Of a stretch of DNA of 14,179 nucleotides, positions 7,796-13,403 are shown piece after piece. The stretch lies in NCBI GenBank assembly GCA_012514775.1, contig JAAYZQ010000443.1:1-14179 (forward strand), read 5' to 3'. How positions within the stretch are numbered: position 1 is the first letter of the stretch; each line of letters opens with the position of its first letter. Below the pieces are notes generated by a model that saw only the letters and a list, made by a program, of their open reading frames with translations, ran no database searches and was not told the origin of the DNA. The position numbers were made by a program, and so were the translations under genes. The stretch is from Anaerolineaceae bacterium (GTDB taxonomy: Bacteria > Chloroflexota > Anaerolineae > JAAYZQ01).

Positions 7796-9249
7796 CAAGG
7801 CAGCCAGCGCGGCAAGACAGCCTGGGCTGCCACCTGCATGGAACGGCGGGCGAGGAGGTCATAGACCCAGACCGAGACGTCGGGCACTGGCAGATTGCCC
7901 TGGGAGAGATCGCTGCTGGCGTAGGCCAGGGCGCCGCCGTCGGGCCGCCAGGCCAGACCCAGGTGATGGGCCATGGGCTCTTCCAGCAGGGGGTAAGCCT
8001 CGCTGCCGTCGGGGCGCACCAGCCAGATCTGCCGGCCCGGCGTCCAGCGCTCGTCGTCCAGCCACTGCCGCCCGAAGGCGATCCAGCCGCCTCCCGGCGA
8101 CCACGCCGGCCCCACATCCTGCACCAGGCTGTCCTCGCCGCTGAGGTCCAGCGCCTCCCCGGAGCCCACGTCCACGCGAAAGAGGTGGACGACCATCGAC
8201 TCGCCTGCCAGCAGCAACTCGGAGAGGGCCAGGCTGCGGCCGTCGGGAGACCAGGCGGGGGTGCTGCCCCACTCGTTCCCCACCTGGAACAGCTCTTCGG
8301 TGGTCAAGTCATAGACCTCGATGCCGGGCTGGGTCGGGCTGGCATAGGCCAGGCGGCCCCCAGCCGATGCCTGTCCTCCGGGGGCCACGGGCGGTGCCCA
8401 GGCGGGCGAGTGGAGGGGCACGTCATAGTCGAACAGGGGCCACGTCTCGGCGTCCTTCACGTCCAGGAGCCACAGGCTCCCCGCCTGGGGATCCAGGTTG
8501 GGGGCGGAGGCCCACAGCGGCCGGCGCTCGTAGGCCACCAGCCCCGCCTCACCCGCGGCTGTGAGCGACCAGGTGGGGTTCAGGCACGCCTCGCCGGGAC
8601 AGGCCAGGAGCAGCGCGTCTCCCGAGCCATCGGCCCGCACGATCCACAGGTCGCTGCCGCCATCGTCGCGCACGGCGGCATAGACGACCGAGTCGCCCAG
8701 GGGATGGGCCGCATAATCCCACAGGCCCAGGGGCTGCGCCGTCAACTGGCGCGGCGCGCCGCCCCCCGGCTCGGCGAGGAAGAGCTGGCGGGGGCCGTCG
8801 CCCGGCGCGGTGCGACCCAGGTAGAGCAGCCTCGGCTCTCGCACCCGGAACTGCCAACTCTGCTCCTCCGACGACCGGCGCCCCCCTTCGCCGGTCACGC
8901 CCACCTCCACGGTGACCGTGTAGGTCGTCCCCGGGCTCCAGGCTTCCCGCGGCCAGAAGAGGGCATCGCGGCCTGTCACGACGAGCCGCCCCTCGACCGC
9001 CGGCTCCAGCCGCAGACGCCCCTCCATGCCCTCCGCATCCAACAGGCCGCTCCAGCGCAGACGCAGAGGAGCCGTCATGGGCATACCGGCCTCGCCCGCT
9101 CCGGGGTCGTGCTCCAGGAGGCGCAGCGGTCCGAAGCCGCTCAACGACAAGCTCCCGGAAACCAGGAGCAGCCCGACCAGGGCCACGGCGAGCAACGCCA
9201 CCGCCAGCCCGGCCCATATCACCAGTTTGCGCCTCCGCTCAATGCTCAT
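7795..9249 (-). CDS. Membrane-anchored Ig-like plus TolB-type beta-propeller protein
   Basis: The protein has 484 residues. The N-terminus is basic (MSIERRRK), followed by one hydrophobic helix at about 8-31, so it is probably a signal anchor with the rest outside the membrane. Residues of about 44-140 resemble a bacterial Ig-like (SbsA/Big_5) domain: MTAPLRLRWSG early and SPGTTYTVTVEVG late. From about 145 to the end there are TolB/WD40-like propeller blades, seen as repeated AWSPDGRSLAL, AWSPGGGWIAF and AWRPDGGALAYA units and IWLVRPDGS/LWIVRADGS strands. Such proteins act as surface scaffolds or sensors; no catalytic motif is seen and the partner is unknown. Start: ATG at 9249 is chosen because two upstream in-frame starts (9285 and 9258) lie inside promoter elements. 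It is divergent from the LiaF-like gene, 176 nt apart. Confidence 0.85.
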   Translation of the reverse strand: MSIERRRKLVIWAGLAVALLAVALVGLLLVSGSLSLSGFGPLRLLEHDPGAGEAGMPMTAPLRLRWSGLLDAEGMEGRLRLEPAVEGRLVVTGRDALFWPREAWSPGTTYTVTVEVGVTGEGGRRSSEEQSWQFRVREPRLLYLGRTAPGDGPRQLFLAEPGGGAPRQLTAQPLGLWDYAAHPLGDSVVYAAVRDDGGSDLWIVRADGSGDALLLACPGEACLNPTWSLTAAGEAGLVAYERRPLWASAPNLDPQAGSLWLLDVKDAETWPLFDYDVPLHSPAWAPPVAPGGQASAGGRLAYASPTQPGIEVYDLTTEELFQVGNEWGSTPAWSPDGRSLALSELLLAGESMVVHLFRVDVGSGEALDLSGEDSLVQDVGPAWSPGGGWIAFGRQWLDDERWTPGRQIWLVRPDGSEAYPLLEEPMAHHLGLAWRPDGGALAYASSDLSQGNLPVPDVSVWVYDLLARRSMQVAAQAVLPRWLP

Positions 9250-9256
9250 GGTCGCC

Positions 9257-9285
9257 ATTCTAGCATGCACCCGGGCGGGCGTCAA
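9257..9285 (-). promoter_or_regulatory. Promoter of the propeller gene, implying a leaderless transcript
   Basis: On the minus strand TTGACG (9280-9285) and TAGAAT (9257-9262) are 17 bp apart, with TGC just before the -10 (extended -10). Only 7 nt (GGCGACC) separate the -10 from the ATG at 9249, so transcription should begin at or within a base or two of the start codon. No Shine-Dalgarno precedes that ATG. Confidence 0.75.
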
Positions 9286-9368
9286 ACGGGCGAAATTGCT
9301 TCTCTAGCCCCCGGGCGAAGCAGAGACCTAAAACGCGTTGGAAAGGCTCAAGAAGTGCCCGGCCAGTC

Positions 9369-9396
9369 TTGACATTCCGCTTCCATCGTGTAGAAT
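9369..9396 (+). promoter_or_regulatory. Promoter of the LiaF-like gene
   Basis: TTGACA (9369-9374) and TAGAAT (9391-9396) are 16 bp apart. The expected transcript start is near 9403, with GGAGGAGAG (9411-9419) as ribosome site before the ATG at 9426. It is divergent from the propeller-gene promoter about 85 bp to the left. Confidence 0.75.
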
Positions 9397-9425
9397 AGCA
9401 GCAGCTATCGGGAGGAGAGAACAAC

Positions 9426-10340
9426 ATGAGGGAACCCAGAAGAGAAAGGGTCAACATCCTCGGTCCGGTCCTGCTCATCGCCATCGGTGCCGTGCTGCTG
9501 CTGAACACGCTGGGCATCCTGGAATGGAGCGTGTGGCTGAGCATCATACGGCTCTGGCCGGTGCTCCTCATCGCCGCCGGCCTGGACCTGCTCCTCGGCC
9601 GCCACTCGGTCTGGGGCTCGCTCCTGGCCGCCGTCCTGGTCCTCGGCGTCCTGGCCGGCGCGCTGTGGCTGGCCAGCGCCGACGTCACGCCGGGAGGCGC
9701 CGGCCTGGTGGCCGAGAACGTGCAGCAGCCGTTGGGAGCAGCCACCAGCGCCGAGGTCGTCGTCTCGCCGGCTGTCGGCCGCCTGCAGATGAAGGCGCTG
9801 CCCGAGGAGGCGAGCCTGGTGCAGGGCACCATCTATCGCACCCGCAATGAGGAGGTGGAGCAGGTCTTTGAAGGCGGGACCCGCGCCACCTACACGCTGG
9901 AAGCGGGCGAGGTGAGCTGGGTCCCCTTTGGCACGTGGGCCTTTGACCGGCGCCTGTGGGACGTGGGCCTCAGCCCGGGGGCGGTCCTGGACCTGGAGGT
10001 GGAGCTCGGCGCCGGCGAGGCGATCCTCGACCTCACCGGCCTGCAGCTCGAGCGGCTACAGGTGGAAGTTGGCCTGGGTCGCGCCGAGGTCCGGCTGCCG
10101 GCCGAGGGGCGCTTTGAAGCGTCAGTCGACGGCGCCATCGGCGAGACAGTCATCGTCATCCCCGACGGCCTGGAAGCGCGCATCCAGGCCAGCACAGCCC
10201 TGGCCGTCCGCAACATGCCCGCTGGTTACCGTCGGGACGGCGACGTCTATACGTCGCCGGGCTATGAGGGCGCCGAGAACCGGGTGGACCTGACCGTGAA
10301 CCAGGCCATGGGCGCCCTGACCGTGCGTCTGGCAGAATAG
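9426..10340 (+). CDS. LiaF/LiaI-like membrane protein with C-terminal toastrack-type beta domain
   Basis: The protein has 304 residues. The N-terminal part has a basic start (MREPRRERVN) and three hydrophobic segments at about 11-30, 37-57 and 62-84. Short motifs such as GPVLLIAIGAVLLLNTLG and RLWPVLLIAAGLDLLLGR match the LiaI/LiaF transmembrane module. The rest (about 95-304) is beta-rich with alternating hydrophobic residues (LDLEVELGAGEAILDL, LQVEVGLGRAEVRLP, NQAMGALTVRL), like the C-terminal domain of LiaF and related adhesin-like proteins. Family members sense or regulate cell-envelope stress in Firmicutes. No LiaRS two-component genes are nearby, so the role here is open. Start: ATG at 9426, 10 nt after GGAGG (9411-9415). 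The upstream region holds its promoter. Confidence 0.87.
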   Translation: MREPRRERVNILGPVLLIAIGAVLLLNTLGILEWSVWLSIIRLWPVLLIAAGLDLLLGRHSVWGSLLAAVLVLGVLAGALWLASADVTPGGAGLVAENVQQPLGAATSAEVVVSPAVGRLQMKALPEEASLVQGTIYRTRNEEVEQVFEGGTRATYTLEAGEVSWVPFGTWAFDRRLWDVGLSPGAVLDLEVELGAGEAILDLTGLQLERLQVEVGLGRAEVRLPAEGRFEASVDGAIGETVIVIPDGLEARIQASTALAVRNMPAGYRRDGDVYTSPGYEGAENRVDLTVNQAMGALTVRLAE

Positions 10341-10353
10341 CGCAACGCCGGGC

Positions 10354-10383
10354 TTGCGACCCCGGCCCCGGATGTGGTAAGAT
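10354..10383 (+). promoter_or_regulatory. Probable promoter of the LmbE-like gene
   Basis: TTGCGA (10354-10359) and TAAGAT (10378-10383), preceded by TGG (extended -10), are 18 bp apart. The expected start is near 10390. A small hairpin, GCCGGG (10347-10352) with CCCGGC (10361-10366), overlaps the -35 and may also help end the LiaF-like transcript. This is weaker than the other promoters in the window. Confidence 0.5.
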
Positions 10384-10419
10384 TGGGACCGAATCACCTT
10401 ACTGAGACGAGGTAAAATC

Positions 10420-11127
10420 GTGGAACAGAATGGCATACCCCAGTCGGCCATGGTCATCATTGCCCATCCCGACGATGCAGAATTTACCATGGCGGGCACC
10501 CTGGCCGCCTGGGTGCAGGCCGGGTGCCGCGTGAGCTACGTGGTCTGCACCGACGGCAACGCGGGCTCCCACGAGCCGGGCATGACCCGCGAGCGCCTGG
10601 CCGAGATCCGTCGGGCCGAGCAAAGGGCAGCCTGCGCCAGCCTGGGCGTCGGCGAGGTGCACTTCCTGGGCTACGACGACGGCCTGTTGCAGCCGACCCT
10701 GGAGCTGCGCCGCGACCTGGTGCGCACCATTCGCCAGCAAAAGCCCGAGGCGATCCTGACCAGCGATCCCAGCCGCTTTTTCTCCGGCGACCACTATATC
10801 AACCACCCGGACCACCGCGCCGCCGGGCAGGCCGCCCTGGACGCCGTAGCGCCGGCCAGCGCCATGCCGCTCCTCTGGCCCGAGGAGGGCGAGCCGCACC
10901 GCGTGGAGCGGGTGTACATCTATGGCAACAACGAGCCCAACGTCTGGATCGATATCTCTGAGACCATCGACCGAAAGATTGCCGCCCTGAAGCAGCACGC
11001 CAGCCAGATGGGCGATTGGGACCCCACGGAGCGCATCATGAAATGGAGCGCCGAGGTGGGCAAGGAAAAGGGCCTGGCCCACGCCGAGTGCTTTCGAATG
11101 ATCTGCCTGGTGCAGCCCGAGGACTAG
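10420..11127 (+). CDS. LmbE/PIG-L family zinc-dependent N-deacetylase
   Basis: The 235-residue protein is of the family that removes acetyl groups from GlcNAc-type sugars or related amides (GlcNAc-PI deacetylase, MshB, BshB), probably in the cytoplasm. Seen: the first zinc/catalytic motif AHPDD at 15-19 (His16 and Asp19 as metal ligands, Asp18 as probable base) and the second motif HPDH at 129-132 (His132 as third ligand). The fold pattern VSYVVCTDGNAG follows the first motif, as usual. Length is typical. The exact substrate cannot be assigned; bacillithiol or mycothiol synthesis would need partner genes that are not here. Start: GTG at 10420, 6 nt after GAGGT (10409-10413). It appears monocistronic with its own weak promoter. 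No clear terminator follows; the next 60 bases are AT-rich. Confidence 0.93.
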   Translation: MEQNGIPQSAMVIIAHPDDAEFTMAGTLAAWVQAGCRVSYVVCTDGNAGSHEPGMTRERLAEIRRAEQRAACASLGVGEVHFLGYDDGLLQPTLELRRDLVRTIRQQKPEAILTSDPSRFFSGDHYINHPDHRAAGQAALDAVAPASAMPLLWPEEGEPHRVERVYIYGNNEPNVWIDISETIDRKIAALKQHASQMGDWDPTERIMKWSAEVGKEKGLAHAECFRMICLVQPED

Positions 11128-11138
11128 CCTATTTCCTT

Positions 11139-11217
11139 CAGGAGTATGTTCTAGTTTTATATTAATAGATATGTTTAAATTCGTGTACTTGCAGCCTGGA
11201 GAACCTTGTGGTATAAT
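11139..11217 (+). promoter_or_regulatory. AT-rich (UP-like) stretch and strong extended -10 promoter of the RiPP-like cassette
   Basis: TTGCAG (11189-11194) and a perfect TATAAT (11212-11217), preceded by TGG, are 17 bp apart. Just upstream, 11150-11182 is nearly all A/T (for example TTTTATATTAATAGATAT), very unlike its GC-rich surroundings and placed where an UP element would contact RNA polymerase alpha. The expected start is near 11224. Confidence 0.8.
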
Positions 11218-11223
11218 CGCTTG

Positions 11224-11346
11224 TGAGCGGTATCCACGCAAGGATGTGAATCTTTTCTGAGCGGCGACCGATGGGAGGTTGATCCATCGGGAGTTTGTGG
11301 CACTCGAGTTCGCAAGCAGCGATTTTGGGGAAAGGAGGTGAGTTCT
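11224..11346 (+). promoter_or_regulatory. Long 5' leader of the small-peptide gene, with a hairpin at 11268-11290
   Basis: About 120 nt separate the expected transcript start from the TTG start codon. CCGATGG (11268-11274) pairs perfectly with CCATCGG (11284-11290) over a 9-nt loop. TGAGCGG occurs twice, at 11224 and 11258. I recognise no known riboswitch. The leader ends in a very strong ribosome site, AAAGGAGGTGA (11331-11341), placed 8 nt (from GGAGG) before TTG 11347; this decides the start of the next gene. Confidence 0.6.
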
Positions 11347-11517
11347 TTGACCACACAAGAGAACCGTCGGGTTCTCCCCGGTGAGAGTGAGACCACCGAA
11401 GCCGCACTGCCCCCGTACCTGGTTCCCACCGTCACCACGCATCGAGATGAGGAGATCCTGGAGCAGCTCGGCCCAGCGCAAACGAATTACGGTCCCGTTG
11501 TGCCCATGGGGGGCTAG
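11347..11517 (+). CDS. Small peptide, candidate RiPP precursor (TTG start, 56 aa)
   Basis: This is a short gene starting at TTG 8 nt behind a near-perfect Shine-Dalgarno (AAAGGAGGTGA, 11331-11341) and ending at TAG 11515-11517. The protein starts MTTQENRRVLPGESE. It then has PPYLVPTVTT (22-31), an acidic helix-like stretch DEEILEQLG (34-42) and the tail PAQTNYGPVVPMGG (43-56). Y24xxP27xV29 resembles the YxxPxL recognition motif of lasso-peptide leaders, and a Gly-rich tail after a Thr is core-like. However, the tail has no Asp or Glu, so a lasso isopeptide ring is excluded, and no Ser is available at the C-terminus for the known tailoring phosphorylation. It is followed by kinase, peptidase and nucleotidyltransferase genes in the same direction. 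That the gene is expressed is well supported; the precursor role is inferred. It could instead be a small regulatory or substrate protein. Confidence 0.72.
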   Translation: MTTQENRRVLPGESETTEAALPPYLVPTVTTHRDEEILEQLGPAQTNYGPVVPMGG

Positions 11518-11533
11518 GCCTTTCGGGGGCACA
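11499..11533 (+). other. Stem-loop spanning the stop of the small-peptide gene
   Basis: TGTGCCC (11499-11505) pairs perfectly with GGGCACA (11527-11533), enclosing the TAG and a small GGC/GCC inner stem. No T-run follows. A partial terminator or stabilising hairpin after a precursor gene is a usual way to make more peptide than enzyme; that role is inferred. Confidence 0.5.
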
Positions 11534-11578
11534 GAACCAGCAAACCTCCTTTGGCACCAGATCTCTTGCTTGACCTGG

Positions 11579-11593
11579 CCCACGGCACGTGGG
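11579..11593 (+). other. Short palindrome upstream of the kinase-like gene
   Basis: CCCACG (11579-11584) and CGTGGG (11588-11593) form a 6-bp stem with a 3-nt loop. It lies in the 146-nt gap between the small peptide and the kinase-like gene. It could be a transcript hairpin or an operator half-site pair; nothing else was recognised in this gap except an AAGGAGG at 11631-11637. Confidence 0.4.
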
Positions 11594-11663
11594 TGAGGCG
11601 AGGTACCGGCTGCGGGCCGGAGCAGTGCTGAAGGAGGTTTGTTCTATTTTCAGAGGGGGCAGT

Positions 11664-12803
11664 GTGCTCTACCACGAGCTGCGGCTGCGCTTTTTTGACC
11701 TGGAAGCCTGTATCCGGTCTGATTCCGCTACCCACATCGATCTCCTTGGCCGTATGTACGGGCGCTTTCGTGTCGATCACTCCCCATCTGCTGTACCCTA
11801 CCGGCTCGATGCAACGCTGTTGACCCGGCCAGAGAACCCCTGGCGGCAGCCGATCCTGATCGTGGATAAGGATGCCTGGCTACTGGAGGATCCCCGTCTG
11901 TTAGAAGGCTGGGTCTATGATGGCATTCTGTCGCGTATCATCGCCCGCGTGCGCAGTCACCTTTTGATCCATGCTGGGGTTGTGTCGTGGGAGGGGCAGG
12001 GTGTTGTCCTGTCAGGCGATGCGGGCCACGGCAAGACCACGCTGGTACTGGAGCTCGTGCGGCGGGGGTTCCGCTTCCTCAGCGATGAGATGGCAGCCCT
12101 GGGACGGGCCGACCGGCGGGTATACCCCTTTCCCCGCAGCCTGCGCCTCCGGCCCGACACCCTGGTACGGGCCGGCTATGGGAGCCTGGCCCCCAGCACG
12201 CTGATGTGGATGGAAAAGTTCCTCCTTGATATCGAGGAGATTCACCCGGGAAGCGTGGGGACCGCAGCGGCGATCAGCTACATCGTTTTCTTGCAGGACC
12301 CGGCGCAGACGACCGAACCGGCTCCCAGGGACCCAGAGCGTGAACTGAGGATATGGGTGGATCGAGTAGACGACGAATTGCTGAGCGCAATCCGCCAGAT
12401 CGATGGCGTAGAGGACGTCAGCGTGGAGCAGGCGGGCGCCTATCGACCCATCAGAATCGTGGCCCGGCGTCGAATGGCGGCCCTGGTTGAGATTGAGGCA
12501 CTCTGCCACCAGCGGCGGGCGCTGATCCTGGACGTAGTCGGACAGAGCCACCGGCAGCCGGCCTTCAAAGGGCCTGCCCGATTGGAGCCGCTCTCCAAGA
12601 GCGAGGCGGTGATGGAGCTGTTGCATCATTTTCAGGGCGGCCCAGGATCGGCGTTGTTGCGAGAGGAGTTTGGCCGCAGCGCAGCTCGTTTCTACTGGGA
12701 GATGACGGGTCTGGTGGCACAAGCAACGTGCTACCGGCTGGCCGTGGGGCCACTGGAAGAGATGGCCGATCTGATTTGCGGTCTCTTGCCACACGATGGC
12801 TGA
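11664..12803 (+). CDS. HPr-kinase-like (HprK-related) P-loop protein
   Basis: The protein has 379 residues from GTG 11664. It has an N-terminal ~100-residue domain with HYELRLRFF-like start, then a nucleotide-binding domain. That domain shows HAGVVSWEGQGVVLSG leading into the Walker A GDAGHGKT (118-125), then RRGFRFLSDE (133-142), where HPr kinases have their acidic catalytic pair, and PFPRSLRLRP (155-164). The canonical HprK signature (EVRGxGI) is not visible, so this is a relative and not the PTS regulator. Relatives are encoded in lasso-peptide loci, where some phosphorylate the precursor. Start: GTG 11664, 7 nt after GAGG (11653-11656). The frame is open upstream to 11589 (GTG, no ribosome site), and ATT 11646 sits 8 nt after a perfect AAGGAGG (11631-11637), so the start is uncertain. 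The stop overlaps the next gene. Confidence 0.8.
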   Translation: MLYHELRLRFFDLEACIRSDSATHIDLLGRMYGRFRVDHSPSAVPYRLDATLLTRPENPWRQPILIVDKDAWLLEDPRLLEGWVYDGILSRIIARVRSHLLIHAGVVSWEGQGVVLSGDAGHGKTTLVLELVRRGFRFLSDEMAALGRADRRVYPFPRSLRLRPDTLVRAGYGSLAPSTLMWMEKFLLDIEEIHPGSVGTAAAISYIVFLQDPAQTTEPAPRDPERELRIWVDRVDDELLSAIRQIDGVEDVSVEQAGAYRPIRIVARRRMAALVEIEALCHQRRALILDVVGQSHRQPAFKGPARLEPLSKSEAVMELLHHFQGGPGSALLREEFGRSAARFYWEMTGLVAQATCYRLAVGPLEEMADLICGLLPHDG

Positions 12804-13359
12804 AGAGCCCACGAAAGATATGCCCGAGCAAACCGCGACGCAGGCGCCGGAATCCACGCCTCCAGCTCGGCCCGGGTCTCCCCTAGCCCAGGAGACCACG
12901 ATTGCCGTGGCTCTGGAGGCGTGGGAGCAGGCGGGGACGCAACACTGGGTCCCGATTGAAGGCCAAAGCATGAGGCCCTTGCTTCGTGCAGGAGACAGTG
13001 TCCTTGTGGCCCACAGAAGGGATGGTATTCGTCCTGGGGACGTGGTGGTTTTTCGGCACAAAGGCAGGCTGGTGGCCCATCGGGTGCTGCGCATCGCCGA
13101 TGGCAATGGCGGTCGGGTCCTGATCACCAAGGGAGATAGTGTGCGCCGATCTGACGCCCCCGTGCCTGCCCAAGAGATCGTGGGCCGGGTGGTGGCAATC
13201 CAGCGCGACGGGCGGCGCATCCGGCTCGACACCGTGGGTTGGCGGGCTGTTGGCTGGTTGGTTGCCATGACGACCATGGCCGTAGCGACACCATATCGCT
13301 GGGTCCGGGCAATCAAACGGCGGCCGGGCCATGATCCGGGGAATTATGAAGGCCCATGA
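12796..13359 (+). CDS. Signal peptidase-like protein of the ER/SipW type (S26)
   Basis: The protein has 187 residues. Residues 1-45 are a hydrophilic Pro/Thr/Glu-rich extension. The peptidase core follows: the nucleophile motif IEGQSMRPLL with Ser58, then AGDSVLVAHR, PGDVVVFRHKGRLVAHRVLRI with His95 where ER/SipW-type enzymes carry their His general base (Lys in the classical bacterial type), and TKGDSVRRSD to IVGRV with Asp residues near 114 and 120. A moderately hydrophobic segment at about 150-166 may anchor it. There is no N-terminal membrane helix, which is unusual for a signal peptidase. It may process the small peptide encoded upstream or a secreted partner; that is inferred. The ATG overlaps the stop of the kinase-like gene by 8 nt and has no ribosome site, indicating translational coupling. 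Confidence 0.85.
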   Translation: MAEEPTKDMPEQTATQAPESTPPARPGSPLAQETTIAVALEAWEQAGTQHWVPIEGQSMRPLLRAGDSVLVAHRRDGIRPGDVVVFRHKGRLVAHRVLRIADGNGGRVLITKGDSVRRSDAPVPAQEIVGRVVAIQRDGRRIRLDTVGWRAVGWLVAMTTMAVATPYRWVRAIKRRPGHDPGNYEGP

Positions 13360-13403
13360 GCTTGTGAGCGCCCCATATCTTTGTCTGCCGGGATGGTGGC
13401 AAG

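Noticed and set aside
11279..11341. Possible 20-codon leader peptide (TTG 11279 to TGA 11339) ending in the ribosome site of the small gene
   Set aside because: The only ribosome-site-like bases touch the TTG with no spacing, and the sequence shows no regulatory codon run. Kept only as a remote possibility.
11347..11517. Calling the small gene a lasso peptide precursor
   Set aside because: The leader motif fits, but the C-terminal stretch has no Asp or Glu at ring-closing positions and no PqqD, B2 protease or cyclase gene is in the window.
11381..11596. Plus-strand open frame overlapping the small-peptide gene in another frame
   Set aside because: No ribosome site, Pro/Arg-rich shadow-like product, and it conflicts with the better supported 11347-11517 gene.
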